Shown piece after piece: positions 5,852-9,936 of a DNA stretch of 9,936 nucleotides; the stretch's first letter is position 1, and every line of letters begins with the position of its first letter. The DNA comes from Planctomycetota bacterium (GTDB lineage: Bacteria; Planctomycetota; Phycisphaerae; Sedimentisphaerales; SM23-30). Below the pieces are notes generated by a model. It searched no databases. It was not told the origin of the DNA and saw nothing but the letters and a program-made list of their open reading frames with translations. A program made the translations under genes and the position numbers. The stretch is taken from assembly GCA_029573975.1 (NCBI GenBank), contig JAKQBU010000546.1, positions 1-9,936 of the forward strand, written 5' to 3'.

Positions 5852-6676
5852 ATGGCGAAGGCGAATATGGAGAAGGCGGTGATTTTGGCGCGGGGGTTGG
5901 GGACGCGGATGCGGAAGCAGGATGACGGGGCGGTGCTGGGAGCGGAGCAGGCGGCGATGGCGGAGACGGGTGTAAAGGCGCTGATGCCGATTGACCGGCC
6001 GTTTCTGGATTATGTGCTGCATGCGCTGGCGGAGGCGGGGTATCGGCGGGTGTGCCTGGTGATCGGGCCGGAGCATGATGTGATGCGGGATTATTACGGG
6101 CGGCAGCTTCGACCGAAGCGGCTGACGATTGAGTTTGCGGTGCAGGAGAAGCCGCTGGGGACGGCGAATGCGGTGGCGGCGGTGGAGGAATTCGCGGCGG
6201 GGGATCCGTTTCTGGTGATTAACTCGGACAATTATTATCCGATCGAGGCGATGGCGGGGCTGCGGAAGCTGGGGGGCAGCGGGCTGGCAGTGTTCGAGCG
6301 GGAGGCGATGATCGCCCAAAGCAATATTGCGGCGGACCGGATTACCAAGTTTGCGGTGGTGCAGACGAATGCGCGGGGACAGATGGAGCGGATCGTGGAG
6401 AAGCCGTCGGAGGAGGTGCTGCGGTCGCTGCCGGAGCCGATTGGTTTGAGTATGAACTGCTGGCGGTTCAGCGCGAAGATATTTGAGGCGTGCCGGGCGA
6501 TTCCGCTGTCGGCGCGCGGGGAATATGAGATACCGGACGCGGTGGAATACACGATGAAGAAGCTGGGCGAAACGTACCAGGTGCTGTCCTACCGGGCAGG
6601 GGTGCTGGACATGTCGTGCCGGGCGGATATCCCGGCGGTGGCGGCCAAGCTGGCAGGGTCGCGCGTGGAGTTATAG
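5852..6676 (+). CDS. Sugar-phosphate nucleotidyltransferase-like protein
   Basis: This 274-residue protein has the NTP_transferase (GT-A) fold and probably couples a sugar 1-phosphate to an NTP. The N-terminal signature is AVILARGLGTRMRK (9-22), in which Arg replaces the second Gly of the usual GGxGTR. K43 in VKALMPI matches the usual PK lysine. QEKPLGTANA (98-107) is the base-binding strand/loop. NSDNYYP (124-130) carries the metal-binding D126, EKP is at 183-185, and RGEYEIPDAV at 222-231. I recall a subfamily with the same ARGLGTRMR start, so the Arg is probably native. No C-terminal left-handed helix or acyltransferase domain is present. The ATG at 5852 has GAGGA at 5838-5842; an in-frame TTG at 5843 and ATG at 5867 are alternatives. 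Its neighbour is a HAD phosphatase. The specific sugar and nucleotide cannot be assigned. Confidence 0.8.
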   Translation: MAKANMEKAVILARGLGTRMRKQDDGAVLGAEQAAMAETGVKALMPIDRPFLDYVLHALAEAGYRRVCLVIGPEHDVMRDYYGRQLRPKRLTIEFAVQEKPLGTANAVAAVEEFAAGDPFLVINSDNYYPIEAMAGLRKLGGSGLAVFEREAMIAQSNIAADRITKFAVVQTNARGQMERIVEKPSEEVLRSLPEPIGLSMNCWRFSAKIFEACRAIPLSARGEYEIPDAVEYTMKKLGETYQVLSYRAGVLDMSCRADIPAVAAKLAGSRVEL

Positions 6677-6698
6677 GCCGCTGCCGGGCGGAAGCGGC
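6677..6698 (+). other. Weak hairpin at the convergent junction
   Basis: GCCGCT (6677-6682) pairs with AGCGGC (6693-6698) directly after the nucleotidyltransferase stop codon. There is no T-tract on either strand, so it is at best a poor terminator. Three near-copies of CGGGATTTG follow at about 6709-6736. Confidence 0.3.
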
Positions 6699-6738
6699 GC
6701 GGGAAACCGGGATTTGTCGGGTTTGCCGGGATTGGCTG

Positions 6739-9700
6739 TTATTGATCGTCCTGGAAAAGGGCATAGTCGATCATATTGACGATGCCATCGCCGTTATAGT
6801 CGCAATTGGGGTAATCCTGGAGCCAGCGGGTGGTGATGTCGGTCAGGTCGATCTGCCAGCTCAGGACGGGCCGGCGCTGGTTGATATGGAAGGGCATTTT
6901 CCAGATATCCAGTTTCCCATCCAGAGGCGAACCGGTGAAGTCCCAGCCGGCAAAAGAGGATTGATCGACAAACTGATGGGCGGTCAGGCCGGCGGCGTAG
7001 GAGTCGGTACCGTTGGTAGTCAGGTAAAAGCAGCTCGTGATAGTGCCGCTGCTGCCGCCACAAAAGGCGCCATAGGGATCAACGGAAGCCTGCAGGGGGC
7101 TGGTGGTATAGCATTTGGTGATGGAGCCGTAATTGCGGCCGGCAAAACCGCCGGCGTAGGTGTTGGTGGCGAGGCAGTTGCCGGTAGAGTAAGAATTAGC
7201 AATGGAGCCGTCGGCGTTGTTCAGGCCCACAACGCCGCCTACGTAGCGGCCGCCGCTGACACTGGCATGGGAGGCACACCGAGAGATGGAACCGGTGTTG
7301 CTGCCCGTGATGCCGCCGGTGGAACTGCTGCCGGTAATCGTACCGGAGGCGGAACAGTATTCAATGGTACCCAGATTGTACCCGCAAATGCCGCCGTTAT
7401 AATCCGAGCCGCTGATCTGGCTCTGGCGGACATAGAGGTTTCGGACGGTGCCGCCGGTACCCACGCAGCCGAACAGCCCGATATAATCGCCGGCACCGCC
7501 GGTTATGTGCAGCCCGGTAATGCGATGGCGATTGCCGTTAAAGTTTCCGGTAAAGGATGTCCCCTGAAAACCATTGGTGGAGTTGTCGGTATCCGGGGCA
7601 ATGGGGGCGGCGGTATAGGTGGTATCGGAGAGGTCCAGGTGGCAGTCCAGGCGGACATAGGCGTTCCAGAACATCGGATCGCTACGATACGCGTCGAACT
7701 GCTCGCGGGAGCTGATGACATAGGGATCGGTACTGGTCCCGCTGCCGGGGAAAGGCAGTTCGGAATACCAGGCCAGGATGGGGAAATTATTGTTGATTCC
7801 GAATTGGGGCATTTTCCAGATATCATCGGTGCCGTTGTCCGTTTCGCCGACGAAATCCCAGCCGGCGGCGGTGAAGGTAGTTTGCTGCTGCATCTGGGTG
7901 GTGGTGATGCCGACGCACACGCCGGTCTGGCTGCCGTAGGCCCCGGAAGTATCGGTGTAGGCGATGGTAGTGCCGCTGGTCTGGGTATTCCAGAAACAAT
8001 CTTCAAACGAACCGAAAAAACCCGGGGCGTCGGAATTGACGCCGCAGAAACCGGCGGCGGTCTCAACGCCCGGATCCACCGTAAGTGTCCCGGCGGCATA
8101 AGACCGCAGGATTTGGCCATTCCAGCTCCAGCCGCAGAAGCCGCCGATATATCCCGTCCCGCCGGTTACAGCGCTGGTGGTGAAGCAGTCCTGCAACGTT
8201 CCTTCGTTGGTCCCGCAGAAACCGCCGACATGGTCCGTGCCGGTGACATTGCCGGTGGCATAACAGCCGGAAACGGTCAATTCAAACGGACCGCCGCCGG
8301 CAGAAAAACCCATCAGGCCGCCAACCGAGTGTTCGCCGGTAACGGTGGCATCGGAAGAACAATCATAGATGCGGGTATAATTGCTGCCGCACAGCCCGCC
8401 TACATGTGAGTCTCCTTCGACGGAGCCGCTGGCGGTGCAGTTCATAATCCGGCCCATGCCGTCCAGAGTATGTTCTCCAATCAGGCCGCCGACACATTTC
8501 TTGCCGCTGACGGTGACATCGGCCCAGCAGTTGAGGATATCATTCCGGGAAGGAACATAGCCGCAGAGGCCGCCGATATTGCGACTGCCCGCCAGTCCGC
8601 CGCTGATGGTTCCGGTTACGGAACAGTTCGAGATAATACCGATGAGTCTGGCGCCGCAGAGGCCGCCGATATTTCGCAAGGCCCCGGAAACATTACATTC
8701 ACTGATGGTCAGGTTTTTCACCTCGCCCAGCCGAATGCCTCCGAACAGGCCCAGGTGACAGTTATCGTCGCCGTGGATGGTCAGGCCGGAAATCGAATGG
8801 CCGTTGCCGTCGAAATGACCGGCAAAGGGAATGCCTTCGAAGTCTTCTTTATAATCGTAGGGGCCGATCACCGTATCGGGAGCAATGGGGGCCTGGGTGA
8901 AGGTGGTACCGGAGAGGTCCAGATTGATGTCCAGCCGCAGGTGATCATTCCAATACTTGGTGTTGGCGCAGACCGCGTCAAAATCGACCCGGGAGTCGAT
9001 GATGAAGGGATCGGTGCTGGTGCCGCTGCCGGTCAGGGAGTAGTCGGGGTTATCGGTCTGCCAGGTGAACATGGGATAGCCGTTGGTGTCGCCGGAGGCA
9101 TGGGACATCTTCCAGATATCCGCCGTGCCGTTATCGGTCTCACCGACAAAATCCCAGCCGGCACCGGTGAAGGAGGCCTGGGTCCGCATTTGATCGTTGG
9201 TCAGGCCGGTCCCTGCGAAACTGGTGGTCAGGGTGCTGGTTTCCATATCCCAAAAACAACCTGTGAACGTCGGTTCCCAAATAATTTTACCCACCAATCC
9301 TCCTTCGTCGCCCAGCCCATTGACCTCGCCGGCAGAATAACAGTTGGTAGTGGTATAGGAGGCGGCATGGCCGATTAATCCGCCGACATAACTGACGCCT
9401 TTGGTTACCGCCAAAGAATAGCAATTGTCGATGTCTCCCCATGAATGTCCGCACAGTCCGCCGACATAATAGCCCCCGCTGAGGTAGCCCGTGGAATAGC
9501 ACTGGCTGATGGTACCCCAGATCAGGTCTGCGCAGATAGCAGCAGCATACTCGGTCCGGCTCGAAGAAGTGGGAATAATCCGGCAATCCACGACGGCCAG
9601 TTTTTCGACGGTGCCATGGTAAATTTGACCAAACAGAGCCACATAATCCTTATTGTAACTCGAAATCGTCAGGCCGATGATTTTGTGGCCGTTGCCATTA

Positions 9701-9936
9701 AACCAGCCTTCAAATTCCTGCCCGTCAAACCCGAAGGCCTCCGGATCGGTATCCGGGGCAATCAGCGATTGTTCGTAAACGGTGCCGGTCAGATTGATAT
9801 CCGCATCCAGCCGGGTATAAACGCCGCTCAGCCAGTAGGCTGAATTGGCGCAGAACTCGTCAAAATCCTCCCGGCTGGCAATAGTATAGGGATCCCCCGA
9901 AGTGCCGCTGCCGGATAGTGCCCAGGAGGCAGAAGG
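6739..9936 (-). CDS. Giant GLUG-repeat secreted protein with dockerin-like tail (5' end outside window)
   Basis: The minus-strand frame is open from the window edge (9936) to TAA at 6739-6741: 1065 residues are visible and the N-terminus is missing. The GTG at 9640-9642 is not the real start, because coding similarity continues upstream of it. The protein consists of three tandem modules. Each opens with a GSGTSxDPY-like motif and a DFDxF...NxxYW...RLDxxxDLSGT segment, then IAPDT and FxGxFNGNGHxIxGL. About sixteen GLUG motifs follow (for example YVGGLCGHS, HVGGFCGTN, YAGGFAGRN) with NCYSTG-like strands, and each module closes with GWDFVGETDNGTxDIWKM...YPxLxW. Such repeats are predicted to form a right-handed beta-helix. 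The C-terminus (about 30 residues) carries a calcium-binding-type loop, DYNGDGIVNMIDYALF, as in planctomycete dockerins. It is probably exported and surface-attached or complexed; ligand and role are unknown. Codon use differs from the plus-strand genes (GGC, GCC, ACC). Confidence 0.9.
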   Translation of the reverse strand, partial: PSASWALSGSGTSGDPYTIASREDFDEFCANSAYWLSGVYTRLDADINLTGTVYEQSLIAPDTDPEAFGFDGQEFEGWFNGNGHKIIGLTISSYNKDYVALFGQIYHGTVEKLAVVDCRIIPTSSSRTEYAAAICADLIWGTISQCYSTGYLSGGYYVGGLCGHSWGDIDNCYSLAVTKGVSYVGGLIGHAASYTTTNCYSAGEVNGLGDEGGLVGKIIWEPTFTGCFWDMETSTLTTSFAGTGLTNDQMRTQASFTGAGWDFVGETDNGTADIWKMSHASGDTNGYPMFTWQTDNPDYSLTGSGTSTDPFIIDSRVDFDAVCANTKYWNDHLRLDINLDLSGTTFTQAPIAPDTVIGPYDYKEDFEGIPFAGHFDGNGHSISGLTIHGDDNCHLGLFGGIRLGEVKNLTISECNVSGALRNIGGLCGARLIGIISNCSVTGTISGGLAGSRNIGGLCGYVPSRNDILNCWADVTVSGKKCVGGLIGEHTLDGMGRIMNCTASGSVEGDSHVGGLCGSNYTRIYDCSSDATVTGEHSVGGLMGFSAGGGPFELTVSGCYATGNVTGTDHVGGFCGTNEGTLQDCFTTSAVTGGTGYIGGFCGWSWNGQILRSYAAGTLTVDPGVETAAGFCGVNSDAPGFFGSFEDCFWNTQTSGTTIAYTDTSGAYGSQTGVCVGITTTQMQQQTTFTAAGWDFVGETDNGTDDIWKMPQFGINNNFPILAWYSELPFPGSGTSTDPYVISSREQFDAYRSDPMFWNAYVRLDCHLDLSDTTYTAAPIAPDTDNSTNGFQGTSFTGNFNGNRHRITGLHITGGAGDYIGLFGCVGTGGTVRNLYVRQSQISGSDYNGGICGYNLGTIEYCSASGTITGSSSTGGITGSNTGSISRCASHASVSGGRYVGGVVGLNNADGSIANSYSTGNCLATNTYAGGFAGRNYGSITKCYTTSPLQASVDPYGAFCGGSSGTITSCFYLTTNGTDSYAAGLTAHQFVDQSSFAGWDFTGSPLDGKLDIWKMPFHINQRRPVLSWQIDLTDITTRWLQDYPNCDYNGDGIVNMIDYALFQDDQ
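6742..6834 (-). other. Dockerin-like EF-hand tail (within the GLUG gene)
   Basis: The last 31 codons encode a WLQDYPN-type lead and one calcium-loop half, DYNGDGIVNMIDY. This resembles one half of a type I dockerin repeat as used at the C-termini of many planctomycete secreted proteins. The Asp/Asn spacing D-x-N-x-D-G-x-V-N is intact. Confidence 0.7.
6844..7749 (-). repeat. GLUG module C
   Basis: This last module runs from GSGTSTDPYVISSREQF to GWDFTGSPLDGKLDIWKM and RPVLSWQ, with four or five GLUG motifs. The DNA around its opening is nearly identical to module B: 24 of 26 bases match between 7722-7747 and 9007-9032. Confidence 0.78.
7750..9033 (-). repeat. GLUG module B (expanded)
   Basis: This middle module runs from GSGTSTDPFIIDSRVDF to GWDFVGETDNGTDDIWKM and FPILAWY. 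At about 428 residues it is longer than its neighbours because it has eight or nine GLUG motifs instead of three to five. Confidence 0.78.
9034..9936 (-). repeat. GLUG module A (partial)
   Basis: This is the outermost module, truncated by the window end only a few residues before its GSGTSGDPYTIASREDF opening. It holds three clear GLUG motifs and closes with GWDFVGETDNGTADIWKM and a YPMFTWQ strand. Confidence 0.75.

Noticed and set aside
5693..6319. 208-residue minus-strand frame opposite the nucleotidyltransferase
   Set aside because: Its His/Arg/Pro-rich composition and lack of any motif identify it as a shadow of the real gene.
6616..8409. 597-residue plus-strand open frame opposite the GLUG gene
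   Set aside because: It is a Gly/Ala/Val-rich antisense shadow of the repeat gene, overlaps the end of the nucleotidyltransferase gene, lacks a ribosome site and has no domain-like sequence.
8470..9378. 302-residue plus-strand open frame opposite the GLUG gene
   Set aside because: Same antisense shadow effect in a repetitive, GGC/GCC-rich coding region; its repeated motifs mirror the GLUG repeats.
9640..9642. GTG as start of the GLUG protein
   Set aside because: The frame stays open to the window edge and the upstream codons encode a clear module opening (GSGTSGDPY, FNGNGH), so the gene starts outside the window.
6844..9936. CRISPR-like or satellite DNA repeat
   Set aside because: The repeats are irregular in length and are explained by protein-level GLUG modules in one open frame, with no constant spacer pattern.

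Overview
The window most likely comes from a planctomycete, probably of the Phycisphaerae/Sedimentisphaerales kind. This is an inference from one gene: a very large secreted protein built of GLUG repeats that ends in a planctomycete-style EF-hand/dockerin tail (core DYNGDGIVNMIDYALF). No rRNA or tRNA gene is present to confirm it. Base use is asymmetric: most plus-strand genes prefer G at the third codon position (GCG, CGG, GGG, CTG, GTG).

Region 1 (about 1-2962, plus strand) is a phage-type structural cassette. It holds a SU10/DUF5309-type major capsid protein, a strong intrinsic terminator directly behind it, a probable head-completion/connector protein, a one-pass membrane coiled-coil protein, and a lipoprotein with a glycine-rich second hydrophobic segment. 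The last two could form a lysis or envelope pair. Terminase, portal and protease genes would lie upstream of the window; tail, endolysin and integrase genes are not seen downstream. This is therefore one edge of a prophage, a remnant, or a gene-transfer-agent-like element.

Region 2 (2963-3278) is a 316-base stretch without a convincing gene. It has an 11-bp perfect hairpin inside a possible 28-codon ORF, a strong Shine-Dalgarno sequence with no proper start codon, and an 8-bp hairpin overlapping a possible 9-codon leader ORF.

Region 3 (3279-4856) encodes an HDOD-GGDEF protein, a probable diguanylate cyclase without the RxxD inhibitory site. Its codon use differs from the flanking genes.

Region 4 (4857-6676) has a 218-base spacer with a sigma70-like promoter and a hairpin, then a HAD/beta-phosphoglucomutase-like phosphatase and a sugar-phosphate nucleotidyltransferase-like protein. 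These two could act together in making or recycling an activated sugar, but the substrate cannot be read from the sequence.

Region 5 (6739-9936, minus strand, 5' end outside the window) is the GLUG-repeat protein: three tandem modules, the outermost cut by the window edge, and a C-terminal dockerin-like tail. It converges on the nucleotidyltransferase gene with only 62 bases between the stop codons. Several long plus-strand open frames opposite it are shadows of its Gly/Ala-rich coding.
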